The notes: generated by a model not told the origin, from the sequence alone. A stretch of DNA of 40,721 nucleotides from Anaeroplasma sp902783745 (GCA_946617655.1 CAMOKL010000013.1:1-40721); one strand, 5' to 3'. Counted from the stretch's first letter, positions 6,806 through 16,775 are shown. Numbers and translations are program-made.

Positions 6806-7732
6806 TTAATTAAATAATGTGTGAATATCATTTATATATGATTCCATTTTAGCTTCTTTTATAATATCACCATCTTCTATATTACCTATTAATAATGGAG
6901 AATTCTTATCATGATTTTTATAATTTCTTTTAACTAAATCATATGAATAATTTGCATAACAATATCTACAGTTATGTAGGCAAGTATTATATTGCCCTAT
7001 ATCATTTGTAATTAAGCAATTACAACCCTTTCTATAACCTTTAATATTTTTATTTAATGTTATAGAAAGTGCATCTTCTATAACTTCTTTTGTCATACAT
7101 CCATTTGTTGTAATTCCATATTTTTTATAATTACTATCTTCTAAGCATAATCTTAATGTCATTTTGTTTTCTTTTGCAATAGGAATAAAGGCTTTTATTA
7201 ATGATTCTTCTTCACTTTTAGTTGGGGCTTTTAAGTCACTTGCGTTCTTTTTTACTTTGTCAAATATATCTAAAAAAGATATAGTAACTGAATTAGTGTA
7301 CCCTCTTAAGAGGGTAAGAAGGCGCCTAAATGCCTTTATATGCTTTTCTACTGTCCATTCTTCATTAATTATTATTGGGTCATATCTTAAATGTATTTTT
7401 TCTTTTCCTATTATTAAAGAAAGCTTTTTAAATGATTCTATTATTTGCCTTTTATCTCCTACATTTACTTCTATATCATTACCATATGGTGTAATTGTTA
7501 CAAACCAAAACATTCTAAATTTTTTTAGATTATCCATATATTTAAGCATTGGTGTTGGATTTTTAGTACAAAATACTAATACATCTACTACACTAGGATC
7601 TAATATGTATTTTGTTACTTGCTTAGGAAAATATGGGTTTCTAACGTAACAAAAGCCCTCTTTTATTCTATTCATAAACCATTCTGAATAAAACGCTGGA
7701 ATATCGGTTCTTTGACCTGTGTTTATAATCAT
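6806..7732 (-). CDS. DUF1848 family protein with a C-terminal CxxxCxxC cluster
   Basis: A 308-aa protein matching the DUF1848 family. The N-terminus has TGQRTDIPAFYSEW and a YVRNPYFP segment, then VFCTKNPTPML and a RYDPIIINEEWTVEKH segment, as in that family. The C-terminal part has a GCNC pair and then CLHNCRYC, the CxxxCxxC pattern that binds a 4Fe-4S cluster in radical SAM enzymes, here at the opposite end from the usual position. A Fe-S enzyme related to spore photoproduct lyase-like proteins has been suggested for such families; the reaction is unknown. The ATG at 7732 follows GGAGGTG; an earlier in-frame ATG overlaps that site. It is monocistronic. Confidence 0.8.
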   Translation of the reverse strand: MIINTGQRTDIPAFYSEWFMNRIKEGFCYVRNPYFPKQVTKYILDPSVVDVLVFCTKNPTPMLKYMDNLKKFRMFWFVTITPYGNDIEVNVGDKRQIIESFKKLSLIIGKEKIHLRYDPIIINEEWTVEKHIKAFRRLLTLLRGYTNSVTISFLDIFDKVKKNASDLKAPTKSEEESLIKAFIPIAKENKMTLRLCLEDSNYKKYGITTNGCMTKEVIEDALSITLNKNIKGYRKGCNCLITNDIGQYNTCLHNCRYCYANYSYDLVKRNYKNHDKNSPLLIGNIEDGDIIKEAKMESYINDIHTLFN

Positions 7733-7758
7733 AGTAAATGCACCTCCATTCAATTTTA

Positions 7759-7764
7759 ATTATA
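7759..7764 (-). promoter_or_regulatory. -10 element of the DUF1848 gene
   Basis: TATAAT on the minus strand about 27 bases upstream of the ATG at 7732. No convincing -35 is seen. Confidence 0.45.
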
Positions 7765-7822
7765 GCTTAATTTTTTATTTTTATGATTTATCATTATTAT
7801 TTTATTTACAAATAATTAAAAA

Positions 7823-7855
7823 GCCGTAAATTTGCAAATTTATGCAAATTACGGC
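7823..7855 (-). terminator. Terminator of the purine operon
   Basis: A long stem of GCCGTAAATTTGCA with TGCAAATTACGGC (one bulged base) begins a few bases past the guaA stop and is followed on the minus strand by TTTTTAATTATTTG. Confidence 0.88.
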
Positions 7856-7862
7856 ATATTTA

Positions 7863-9404
7863 TTATTCGAATTCGATTGTTGCAGGTGGTTTAGAAGTAC
7901 AATCATAAAGTACTCTATTAACACCCTTTACTTCGTTTACGATTCTTCTTGATACCTTATCTAATACATCATAAGGGATTCTTGCCCAGTCAGCAGTCAT
8001 GAAATCTGATGTCATAACAGCACGTAACGCGATAGCATAATCATATGTTCTACCATCACCCATTACACCTACTGATTGCATATTTGTTAACGCAGCAAAG
8101 TATTGACCAATACCCTTAATTCCTGCGTTAGCAATTTCTTCACGATATATTGCGTCAGCTTCTTGAACAATCTTAACCTTTTCAGGAGTTACTGCGCCAA
8201 TAATACGGATACCAAGTCCTGGACCTGGGAATGGTTGACGATATACTAAATAATCAGGAATACCTAATTCTAAGCCTACACGTCTAACCTCATCTTTGAA
8301 TAATAATCTTAATGGTTCAACGATTTCTTTAAAATCAACAACTGAAGGTAATCCACCTACATTGTGGTGAGACTTTATAGTTGCAGATTTGCCTAAGCCT
8401 GATTCAATAACATCTGGGTAAATTGTACCTTGTGCTAAGAAATCAACCTTACCAATCTTTTTAGCTTCATCTTCAAATACTCTTATGAATTCCTCACCAA
8501 TAATCTTTCTTTTTCTTTCAGGTTCAGTAACACCTTCAAGCTTCTTATAGAATCTTTCTTGTGCATTTACTCTAATGAAATTTAATTCATAATTTCCATT
8601 AGGACCAAATACAGCTTCAACTTCGTCTCCTTCATTCTTTCTTAAAAGACCATGATCAACGAATACACAAGTTAATTGCTTACCTACTGCCTTAGATAAT
8701 AATACAGCAGCAACACTTGAATCAACTCCACCTGATAAAGCACATAATACCTTACCATCGCCAATCTTTTCTCTTAATTCTTTAACTGTTGTTTTAACGA
8801 AGTCATCCATCTTCCATAATCCATGGCATCCACATACCTTTAATACGAAGTTAGAAATCATCTTCATACCTTCATCAGTATGCATAACCTCTGGATGGTA
8901 TTGTACACCATAAATCTTGTTTTCTCTATCTTCCATTGCAGCAATAGGGCATGTTTTAGAAGATGCAGTAATAATAAAGCCTTTTGGTGCCTTAGATACG
9001 TAATCTGTATGGCTCATCCATACATTAGTATCCTTTGATACTCCATCAAATAATAATGAATCATCACTATTGATATTGATTAATGTCTTACCATATTCAC
9101 TCTTAGGTGCATGAGTAACTGTGCCACCTAATGCGTGACCAATTGTTTGACATCCATAGCAAATACCTAAAATTGGGTATCCTAATTTAAATACCTCTGG
9201 GTTAATATGTGGAGAATCTTCTTCAAATACTGAATTAGGTCCACCAGTGAATATAATACCCATAGGATTAAATTCTTTAATTTTTTCTAATGACATATTA
9301 TAAGGATGAACCTCACAATATACATTACACTCTCTTACACGTCTTGCGATAAGTTGGTTATATTGTCCACCAAAATCTAAGACTAATACCTTTTCGTCCT
9401 TCAA
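7863..9404 (-). CDS. guaA: GMP synthase (glutamine-hydrolysing)
   Basis: A 513-aa enzyme that converts XMP, ATP and glutamine to GMP. The N-terminal class I glutaminase carries the nucleophile Cys82 in GICYGCQ, with its His/Glu pair in the YHPEV motif. The ATP pyrophosphatase domain has the SGGVDSS P-loop near residue 225. The C-terminal dimerisation domain contains RQPFPGPGLGIRI and ends in the usual KPPATIEFE. The initiation codon is TTG, eight bases after a strong AGGAGG. It is the last gene of the operon, 16 bases after purB. Its partner guaB (IMP dehydrogenase) is not in the window. Confidence 0.97.
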   Translation of the reverse strand: MKDEKVLVLDFGGQYNQLIARRVRECNVYCEVHPYNMSLEKIKEFNPMGIIFTGGPNSVFEEDSPHINPEVFKLGYPILGICYGCQTIGHALGGTVTHAPKSEYGKTLININSDDSLLFDGVSKDTNVWMSHTDYVSKAPKGFIITASSKTCPIAAMEDRENKIYGVQYHPEVMHTDEGMKMISNFVLKVCGCHGLWKMDDFVKTTVKELREKIGDGKVLCALSGGVDSSVAAVLLSKAVGKQLTCVFVDHGLLRKNEGDEVEAVFGPNGNYELNFIRVNAQERFYKKLEGVTEPERKRKIIGEEFIRVFEDEAKKIGKVDFLAQGTIYPDVIESGLGKSATIKSHHNVGGLPSVVDFKEIVEPLRLLFKDEVRRVGLELGIPDYLVYRQPFPGPGLGIRIIGAVTPEKVKIVQEADAIYREEIANAGIKGIGQYFAALTNMQSVGVMGDGRTYDYAIALRAVMTSDFMTADWARIPYDVLDKVSRRIVNEVKGVNRVLYDCTSKPPATIEFE

Positions 9405-9420
9405 GAGTATTTCCTCCTTT

Positions 9421-10731
9421 TTATTTATCTGTATCAGTTTTTAAACCACATCTAGAATAGATGAAATCTAGATTCTTAAAATAATATTCTAATGTGAAGC
9501 AAGATGCAAGCTCATCCTTTGATAAATGAGACATAACCTTATCTGATTCACTTAATAATGTTTGATAATCCTTACCTTCATTATAAGCAACCATTGCGAT
9601 AGGTTGAACTGTATCATAAGCTTCTTCTCTTGATAATCCCTTTTCAATTAATGCCATCATTACTCTTTGAGCAAAAATAACACCATTTGTCATATAAATA
9701 TCATCAATCATCTTCTTTGGATAAACAACAAGTTTATCTAAGATCCCCATGAAACGATTTAACATATAATCTAATAACATTGTTGAATCTGGTAAAATAA
9801 TTCTTTCTGTTGAAGAGTGAGAAATATCTCTTTCATGCCATAATGCAACATTTTCATTGAATGTAACCATATAACCACGAATAACTCTAGCACAACCACA
9901 AATATTTTCTGAAGAAATAGGATTTCTCTTATGAGGCATTGCAGATGAACCCTTTTGACCAGGTGTGAAATATTCTTCTGCTTCATGAACTTCTGTTCTT
10001 TGTAAGTTTCTAACTTCAAAAGCCATTTGTTCTAAAGTATCTGCAATACATGCAAGTGTAGACATATAGAATGCATGTCTATCACGTTGTAATACTTGTG
10101 TTGAAATGTTTGCAGAATCGATTCCTAAATGCTCGCAAACATAATCTTGAATAGATGTTGGAATATTTGCAAAATTACCAACAGCACCACTCATCTTACC
10201 ACATTCAACTCCTTTTCTTGCGAAGTCGAATCTTTCTAGGTTTCTTTTCATTTCTTCGTGCCATAATACCCATTTTAAACCAAATGAAGTAATATCTGCA
10301 TGAATACCATGAGTACGACCAATGCAAGGAGTCTTCTTAAATTCATAAGCTCTTCTTTCTAATACATCCATGAATTTAACAATGTCAGTGCGAATAATAT
10401 CATTAGCTTGCTTAATTAAATAGCCATTAGCTGTATCAACAACATCTGTAGAAGTTAAGCCATAATGTACCCACTTCTTTTCTTCTCCTAAAGATTCAGA
10501 TACACATCTTGTGAAAGCAACAACATCATGCTTAGTCTTCTTTTCGATTTCCTTAATGCGTTCTACATCAAATTTAGCATTTGCTCTAATTTTATCAACG
10601 TCGCTCTTAGGAACTACGCCAAGTTCACACCAAGCTTCATCAGATAAGATTTCAACCTCTAAATAAGCATTAAACTTATTTTCTTCAGTCCAAATCTTTC
10701 TCATTTCAGGTCTTGAATATCTTTCAATCAT
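9421..10731 (-). CDS. purB: Adenylosuccinate lyase
   Basis: A 436-aa fumarase/aspartase superfamily enzyme. It removes fumarate from SAICAR in the IMP pathway and from adenylosuccinate in the AMP branch. The signature SSAMPHKRNP is near residue 265; THGIHADITSFG and TSTDVVDTA hold other active-site residues. The start is ATG at 10731: GGAGGA lies in the last codons of folD, and an apparent upstream TG-type start falls inside that site. It is placed late in the operon between folD and guaA, unlike Bacillus, where it follows purK. Confidence 0.96.
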   Translation of the reverse strand: MIERYSRPEMRKIWTEENKFNAYLEVEILSDEAWCELGVVPKSDVDKIRANAKFDVERIKEIEKKTKHDVVAFTRCVSESLGEEKKWVHYGLTSTDVVDTANGYLIKQANDIIRTDIVKFMDVLERRAYEFKKTPCIGRTHGIHADITSFGLKWVLWHEEMKRNLERFDFARKGVECGKMSGAVGNFANIPTSIQDYVCEHLGIDSANISTQVLQRDRHAFYMSTLACIADTLEQMAFEVRNLQRTEVHEAEEYFTPGQKGSSAMPHKRNPISSENICGCARVIRGYMVTFNENVALWHERDISHSSTERIILPDSTMLLDYMLNRFMGILDKLVVYPKKMIDDIYMTNGVIFAQRVMMALIEKGLSREEAYDTVQPIAMVAYNEGKDYQTLLSESDKVMSHLSKDELASCFTLEYYFKNLDFIYSRCGLKTDTDK

Positions 10732-10732
10732 T

Positions 10733-11596
10733 TTACTTTTCCTCCACATGCTTTAAATAGCATTCTAATGTATTTTCCATAAGACAAGTAATTGTCATAG
10801 GTCCGATACCACCAGGTACCTTAGTAATATATGATGCATGACCAAATACATCGTCAAAGTCTACATCACCACATAATTTATTTGTTTCAAGGTCTCTATT
10901 TACACCAACATCAATAACTACAGCACCTTCCTTAACAAATTCCTTTTTAATGAATTTAGGACGTCCTATAGCAACAATTAGGATATCAGCTTCTTTAGTA
11001 ACCATTTGTAAATTCTCTGTTTTTGAATGGGCAATTGTTACTGTGGCATTTTTATCAGTCATAAGCTTTGCAACAGGAAGACCAACTATATTACTTCTTC
11101 CAACAACACAAGCTCTCTTTCCCTGAATTTTAATTCCAGCTGATTCTATTACCTGAATGATTCCTTTTGGTGTACAAGGAATAATTCCAGGCTGCTTTAA
11201 GTATAATGATGCAACATTTGCTGGATGGAATCCATCAACATCCTTTGTTGGTGCAATTGAATTAATGATATATGTTTCATTAATATGCTTTGGCAAAGGT
11301 AATTGAACTAAAATCCCATCAACTGTTGGATCACAGTTTAATTCATTAATTATACCAAGTAACTCATCTTGAGAAATATCAAGAGGCTTTTTAATTGTTA
11401 AATTTTCAATTCCTACGTTTAAGCAAGCTTTTTCCTTACCTTTAACATAAGATACTGAACCAGCATCATCACCAACTAAAATAACGGCTAATTTAGGCTT
11501 TCTGCCATATTTATTATATAGCATATCAACCTTATCCTTCATTTGGTTTTGTAGGATTTGTGCAAGTTCTTTACCACTTATAACCTTAGTATCCAC
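10733..11596 (-). CDS. folD: Methylene-THF dehydrogenase / methenyl-THF cyclohydrolase
   Basis: A 287-aa bifunctional enzyme that interconverts 5,10-methylene-THF and 10-formyl-THF. YVKGKEKA carries the catalytic Tyr/Lys pair, DGILVQLPLP and KDVDGFHPAN follow, GRSNIVGLPVA is the NAD(P) site, and PGGIGPMT closes the family pattern. The best start is GTG at 11596, six bases after an AGGGTG site; a GTG three codons upstream would sit directly on that site. It lies inside the purine operon, where it feeds 10-formyl-THF to PurN and PurH together with Fhs of the upstream operon. Confidence 0.95.
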   Translation of the reverse strand: MDTKVISGKELAQILQNQMKDKVDMLYNKYGRKPKLAVILVGDDAGSVSYVKGKEKACLNVGIENLTIKKPLDISQDELLGIINELNCDPTVDGILVQLPLPKHINETYIINSIAPTKDVDGFHPANVASLYLKQPGIIPCTPKGIIQVIESAGIKIQGKRACVVGRSNIVGLPVAKLMTDKNATVTIAHSKTENLQMVTKEADILIVAIGRPKFIKKEFVKEGAVVIDVGVNRDLETNKLCGDVDFDDVFGHASYITKVPGGIGPMTITCLMENTLECYLKHVEEK

Positions 11597-11613
11597 AATA
11601 ATCACCCTGAGTA

Positions 11614-12861
11614 TTAAAACTTTTTATATGCCTTTGCGCCAATGTCTGTTCTATGGAATAGGTTATCACATTTAACATCAGCAACAATCTTTAATGCATT
11701 TTTATTTGCTTCTTCTAATGTCTTACCTTTACCAACGCAGAATAATACTCTACCTCCGTTAGTAACAAGATTTCCATTATCATCAATTTTTGTACCCATA
11801 TGATAAATATCATCAGAATCAGCGCCTAAAATAACTGCACCCTTCTTATAACTTCCTGGGTAACCTTTTGATGCTAATACTACACCAATTGTATAGCAAT
11901 CCTCCCATTCTAATTTAGGAGCATTACCTAAAACAATTGCTAAGAAAGCATCATATATATCAGATTTTAATCTAGGTAATACGACTTCAGTTTCAGGATC
12001 ACCGAAACGAGAATTAAATTCTATTACCTTAATTCCATTCTTTGTCTTCATTAAGCCGCCATATAAAACACCTTTAAATGGATGGCCTTCCTTAACCATA
12101 GCCTTAGCTGTTGGAATCATAATATTATTTAATGCAAAATCATAATCTTCTTTTGTAATGAAAGGCAATGGTGAATATGCACCCATACCACCTGTATTAG
12201 GTCCCATATCTCCATCATATGCACGCTTATGATCCTGAGCCATTTCTAGAGGATATACATTCTCATTATCAACAAAGCACATAAATGAGAATTCAGGTCC
12301 TTCTAAGTATTCCTCAATAACAACCTTAGGTTGACCATATTTATCATCAACAAGCATATCCTTTAATGCTATAATTGCCTCATCTAAATTCATAGCAATA
12401 ACAACACCCTTACCTGCAGCAAGTCCATCATATTTAATAACTGTTGGGAATGAATGCTTAGAAACATAATCCTTAGCTTTTTCAAAGTCAGTAAATGTTT
12501 CATATCCTGCAGTAGGAATATTATATTTTTTCATAAGCTTTTTAGCAAAATCCTTAGATGATTCAATTTGTGCTGCATCCTTTGTAGGACCAAATGCTTT
12601 AATACCTGCTTTTGTTAATTCATCAACAACACCTACAGATAATGCTGCTTCAGGACCAACTACAACTAAATCAATAGCTTCATCCTTAGCGAATGCAACA
12701 ATATTTTCTACATCAGTATCTTTGATATTTACACAAACTGCAAGCTTTGCAATACCTGCATTACCAGGTGCTGCATAAATTAAATCTACCTTATTTGATT
12801 TTGATAATGCATGAACGATGGCATGTTCTCTTCCACCGCCACCAACTACTAAAACCTTCAT
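11614..12861 (-). CDS. purD: Phosphoribosylamine-glycine ligase (GAR synthetase)
   Basis: A 415-aa ATP-grasp enzyme joining glycine to phosphoribosylamine. GGGGREHAI opens the N-domain; KYDGLAAGKGVVIA is the ATP-grasp loop; EEYLEGPEFSFMCF and EFNSRFGDPETE provide ATP and metal binding. The start is ATG at 12861, preceded by GGAGG; the upstream in-frame TTG covers that site. It sits between purH and folD. Its substrate requires PurF, which is not encoded nearby. Confidence 0.96.
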   Translation of the reverse strand: MKVLVVGGGGREHAIVHALSKSNKVDLIYAAPGNAGIAKLAVCVNIKDTDVENIVAFAKDEAIDLVVVGPEAALSVGVVDELTKAGIKAFGPTKDAAQIESSKDFAKKLMKKYNIPTAGYETFTDFEKAKDYVSKHSFPTVIKYDGLAAGKGVVIAMNLDEAIIALKDMLVDDKYGQPKVVIEEYLEGPEFSFMCFVDNENVYPLEMAQDHKRAYDGDMGPNTGGMGAYSPLPFITKEDYDFALNNIMIPTAKAMVKEGHPFKGVLYGGLMKTKNGIKVIEFNSRFGDPETEVVLPRLKSDIYDAFLAIVLGNAPKLEWEDCYTIGVVLASKGYPGSYKKGAVILGADSDDIYHMGTKIDDNGNLVTNGGRVLFCVGKGKTLEEANKNALKIVADVKCDNLFHRTDIGAKAYKKF

Positions 12862-12879
12862 GGTTATAACCTCCAAAAA

Positions 12880-14433
12880 TTAGTGCTTGAAATGACGCAT
12901 TCCAGTGAATGTCATTGGAATATTCTTTTCATTTGCTAAATCAATTGAATCTTGGTCACGCTTAGATCCACCTGGCTGTACAACTGCACAAACACCATTT
13001 GCAATACCATACTCTAATGTATCTGAGAATGGGAAGAATGCATCTGAAGCTAATACTAAACCGTCCTTAACTCCTCTTTGATGTGCTTCTTCAATTGCAA
13101 TCTTAGCTGCACCAACACGGTTCATTTGACCTGCACCAACGCCACATGTTGTACCATTCTTAACTACAACAATTGCGTTTGATTTAACATGCTTAACAAT
13201 CTTCCAGCCAAAGTTCATATCGCTTAATTGAGCTTCTGTTGGCTTAGCATTTGTTACAGTCATGTCACTTGTAATAGTCTTAATTTCAGTATCTTGATCT
13301 TGTACTAATAATCCACCATTAACAGTAACATACTGCTTTTCCTTTGGATATTGTCCAAGCTTATATTCAATAACTCTTAAATCAGGACGCTTTGCAAAAG
13401 CATCTAAAGCTTCCTGTGTGAATCCTGGAGCAAGGATTAACTCTAAGAAAATAGACTTACCCTTTTCACCATGATCAAACTTAATTAAATTAGCTGCTTC
13501 ACCATCAATAATTTGGTTTGTTGCAACAATACCACCAAAAATTGATACTGGATCAGATTCATAAGCCTTTAACCAAGCTTCCTTTAAATCCTTACCAATT
13601 GCAGCTCCGCATGGGTTCATATGCTTTAAACCTAATGCGAATGGAGTATCACCAAATTCTCTTACAATATTTAAGGCTGCATTTGCATCTTGAATATTGT
13701 TATAAGATAATTCCTTACCTTGAATTTGCTTTGCATTAGCTAATGAATATGGAAGTGTAGTATCAGTTGCATAGAACTTTGCAGCTTGATGTGGGTTTTC
13801 ACCATATCTTAAGCCTTGTACTAAATCAGCTTCAACGAATAATTTTTCATTTAAGCCAGCTTTTTCTCTCATATATCTTGCAATCATAGTATCATATTCT
13901 GCAGTTAAAGTATAAACCTTTGCAGCAAGTTCTAATCTTGTTTGATATGTAGTATCGCCATTTTTCTTAATTTCTTTAATTACTCTATCATAATCATTGA
14001 TATCAGTAACAACAGTTACATACTTATGGTTCTTTGCAGCACTACGAAGCATTGATGGGCCTCCGATATCGATGTTTTCAACTGCTTCATCGAAAGATGC
14101 ACCTCTATCAATAGTCTTTTTGAATGCATATAAGTTTACGCATACTAAATCAATATATTTAATGTTATGAGCTGTAACTTCCTTAACATGCTCAGGATTA
14201 TCTCTTACAGCAAGTAATCCACCATGTACCATAGGATGTAGAGTCTTAACTCTTCCTGATAAGATTTCTGGGAAACCTGTTACATCAGAAATATCAATTG
14301 CCTTAACTCCACCTTCAATTAATACCTTCTTAGTACCGCCTGTAGATACAATTTCATAACCTAATTTTTCAAGCTCTTTACAAAAATCAACAACACCTGT
14401 TTTATCTGTAACACTAACTAATGCTCTTTTCAT
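12880..14433 (-). CDS. purH: AICAR formyltransferase / IMP cyclohydrolase
   Basis: A 517-aa bifunctional enzyme for the last two steps to IMP, using 10-formyl-THF. The N-terminal MGS-like cyclohydrolase domain contains STGGTKK and GRVKTLHP. The formyltransferase part has the RYGENPHQ hallmark near residue 212, KHMNPCGAAIG, and a C-terminal SDAFFPFSD and QPGGSKRD. The ribosome site AAGGAG overlaps the end of purN, two bases from the stop. Full family length, no oddities. Confidence 0.97.
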   Translation of the reverse strand: MKRALVSVTDKTGVVDFCKELEKLGYEIVSTGGTKKVLIEGGVKAIDISDVTGFPEILSGRVKTLHPMVHGGLLAVRDNPEHVKEVTAHNIKYIDLVCVNLYAFKKTIDRGASFDEAVENIDIGGPSMLRSAAKNHKYVTVVTDINDYDRVIKEIKKNGDTTYQTRLELAAKVYTLTAEYDTMIARYMREKAGLNEKLFVEADLVQGLRYGENPHQAAKFYATDTTLPYSLANAKQIQGKELSYNNIQDANAALNIVREFGDTPFALGLKHMNPCGAAIGKDLKEAWLKAYESDPVSIFGGIVATNQIIDGEAANLIKFDHGEKGKSIFLELILAPGFTQEALDAFAKRPDLRVIEYKLGQYPKEKQYVTVNGGLLVQDQDTEIKTITSDMTVTNAKPTEAQLSDMNFGWKIVKHVKSNAIVVVKNGTTCGVGAGQMNRVGAAKIAIEEAHQRGVKDGLVLASDAFFPFSDTLEYGIANGVCAVVQPGGSKRDQDSIDLANEKNIPMTFTGMRHFKH

Positions 14434-14435
14434 TT

Positions 14436-15005
14436 TTAGTTCTCCTTAAAATATTTGTTAATAGCTTCAACATATAAAACATGTTCAATTTCATGAATAT
14501 GTCTTTCTACTTCATTTATGTCGTTGCCATAGTATTCAAATCCGCGTTGCATAATAATCTTTCCTGAATCAACGCCTGAATCAACATAATGTACTGTAAC
14601 ACCAAACACCTTAACTCCATATTCGAATGCATCTTTAATACCATGTGCACCCTTAAATGAAGGTAATAATGCTGGATGAATATTTATAATCTTTCCTTCA
14701 TAATTATCAAGTAAAACCTTACCGATATATCTCATATATCCAGCAAGACAAATTAAATCAATATTTAATTCCTTTAGCTTATTAACTATGATTGTTTCAA
14801 ATTCTTCCTTTGAAGCATAATCCTTTGCATTAAAGACAAAAGTATTAACATGGTGATTTTTCGCGCGTGTTAATACAAATGCATCTTTTTTATCGCATAC
14901 TAGAATAGGACATGTTGCATCTTTAATTGTCCCATTCTCAATTGCGTTTATAATAGCTTCAAAGTTTGTGCCTGATCCTGAGGCAAAAACAGCTATATTT
15001 TTCAT
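14436..15005 (-). CDS. purN: Phosphoribosylglycinamide formyltransferase (folate-dependent)
   Basis: A 189-aa GAR transformylase. The substrate loop ASGSGTNFEAI is at the N-terminus; the catalytic set is Asn108 and His110 in INIHPALLPSF and Asp146 in VDSGVDSG, matching Asn106/His108/Asp144 of E. coli. The ATG follows the purM stop within two bases and has no clear ribosome site, so translation is likely coupled to purM. Confidence 0.96.
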   Translation of the reverse strand: MKNIAVFASGSGTNFEAIINAIENGTIKDATCPILVCDKKDAFVLTRAKNHHVNTFVFNAKDYASKEEFETIIVNKLKELNIDLICLAGYMRYIGKVLLDNYEGKIINIHPALLPSFKGAHGIKDAFEYGVKVFGVTVHYVDSGVDSGKIIMQRGFEYYGNDINEVERHIHEIEHVLYVEAINKYFKEN

Positions 15006-15006
15006 A

Positions 15007-16041
15007 TTACTTATGGATAACTACCTTACCGGCATTATTTGTAACTTCACCAATTACATATGCCTTATCGCCATATTTAGCAAGAATGTCAATTGTCTTT
15101 TTAGCATCCTCTAAATTGTCTAAAGCGATAACCATACCAATACCCATGTTATAGATATTAAACATTTCTCTATGGTCAACCTTGCCATACTTTTCTAAGA
15201 ATTGGAATACAGGTAATATTGGCCATGATCCTTCTTTAATATCTAAGCCCATATCTTCAGTTAAAATACGTGGGATATTTTCATCAAATCCACCACCTGT
15301 GATATGTGCAACACCATGTACATCAACGTTTTTAATAACGTCTAATACTTGCTTACAATAAATTCTTGTTGGAGTTAATAATACATCACCAACAACTCCT
15401 CCTAATTCATCAGAATATGAATGTAGGTCAATATTATTATCCTTAATAATCTTTCTTACTAACGAGAATCCGTTTGAATGTACACCAGTTGATGCTATAC
15501 CAACTAATACATCTCCAACCTTAACCTTAGAATCATCAATAAGCTTAGACTTTTCAACAACACCAACTGCAAAGCCAGCGATGTCATATTCACCATCTGA
15601 ATACATGCCTGGCATTTCAGCAGTTTCACCACCGATTAATGCACAACCAGCTTGTACACATCCATCAGCAACACCTGAAACGATTTGTTCAAGTTTTGCT
15701 GGAATAGCATGTCCTAAAGCAACATAATCTAAGAAATATAGTGGTTCAGCTCCTTGTGCTAAAACGTCATTAACACACATTGCAACAGCATCAATACCGA
15801 TTGTATCATGCTTATCCATTTCAAATGCTAGCTTTAACTTAGTACCAACACCATCTGTTCCTGATACTAACATTGGTTCTTTATATCCTAAGCTTGCTAA
15901 ATCAAACATACCACCAAATGAACCGATACCAGAAACACAACCAAGTCTATTAGTTCTTGCTACATGCTTCTTATATCTTCTAACTGACTCATATCCAGCT
16001 TCTAGATCTACTCCAGAGCTACCATATGCCTTTGAACCCAT
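15007..16041 (-). CDS. purM: Phosphoribosylformylglycinamidine cyclo-ligase (AIR synthetase)
   Basis: A 344-aa ATP-dependent cyclase making AIR. SGTDGVGTKLKLA, GGETAEMPGMY and HITGGGFDENIPRIL are family motifs, in the expected order. A strong AGGAGG lies before the ATG. It belongs to the same structural family as the synthetase domain of PurL, encoded two genes upstream in the operon. Confidence 0.96.
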   Translation of the reverse strand: MGSKAYGSSGVDLEAGYESVRRYKKHVARTNRLGCVSGIGSFGGMFDLASLGYKEPMLVSGTDGVGTKLKLAFEMDKHDTIGIDAVAMCVNDVLAQGAEPLYFLDYVALGHAIPAKLEQIVSGVADGCVQAGCALIGGETAEMPGMYSDGEYDIAGFAVGVVEKSKLIDDSKVKVGDVLVGIASTGVHSNGFSLVRKIIKDNNIDLHSYSDELGGVVGDVLLTPTRIYCKQVLDVIKNVDVHGVAHITGGGFDENIPRILTEDMGLDIKEGSWPILPVFQFLEKYGKVDHREMFNIYNMGIGMVIALDNLEDAKKTIDILAKYGDKAYVIGEVTNNAGKVVIHK

Positions 16042-16058
16042 AATTATATCCTCCTAAA

Positions 16059-16775
16059 TTAGTCCTTTAAAGTATTAAGACGCTTTAAGATTTCCTTATA
16101 TGCGCCCATAACGTCACCTAAGTCTCTTCTGAATCTATCCTTATCTAGGTGATCATTTGTCTTTGCATCCCATAATCTGCAGCAATCTGGTGAGATTTCA
16201 TCAGCTAATACGATTTCGCCATCAGCTGTTCTACCAAATTCTACTTTGAAGTCAATTAATTTAACACCAATTTCATTAAATAACTTAGTTAATTCTTCAT
16301 TAACCTTTGCAGTTAAGCTATAAATTGTATTTAATTCATCATATGTGGCTGCACCAATTGCTACTGCATGGTGATCATTAATTAATGGATCACCTAATGC
16401 ATCATTCTTATAGCAGATTTCAAAAATAACATTAGAAGGCTTAGTTCCTTCAACAATTCCTAATCTCTTTGCCATAGAACCAGCAATATAATCACGAACA
16501 ATTACTTCTAAAGGGAAGATTTTTACTTTCTTACATAATTGATCAGTTTCATTTAATGTCTTAATGTAATGAGTAGGAATACCTGCTTTAATTAATCTAT
16601 TATAGATGATTGTTGTAATCTTATTGTTTAATTCGCCCTTTTGATCAAATAATGCATGCTTTGCACCATTACCTGCTGTAGCGTCATTCTTATAATGCAT
16701 AATGATGATGTTTGGATCTTCAGTTGCATAAACCTGTTTTGCTTTTCCTTCGTATAATAATTCTTTCTTTTCCAT
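16059..16775 (-). CDS. purC: SAICAR synthetase
   Basis: A 238-aa enzyme that condenses CAIR with aspartate using ATP. YEGKAKQVY opens the nucleotide-binding domain, EVIVRDYIAGS carries substrate contacts, and DEISPDCCRLWD near the C-terminus is the second family signature. It is the stand-alone form (not fused to purE). An AAGGAT site precedes the ATG, 30 bases after purL. Confidence 0.97.
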   Translation of the reverse strand: MEKKELLYEGKAKQVYATEDPNIIIMHYKNDATAGNGAKHALFDQKGELNNKITTIIYNRLIKAGIPTHYIKTLNETDQLCKKVKIFPLEVIVRDYIAGSMAKRLGIVEGTKPSNVIFEICYKNDALGDPLINDHHAVAIGAATYDELNTIYSLTAKVNEELTKLFNEIGVKLIDFKVEFGRTADGEIVLADEISPDCCRLWDAKTNDHLDKDRFRRDLGDVMGAYKEILKRLNTLKD

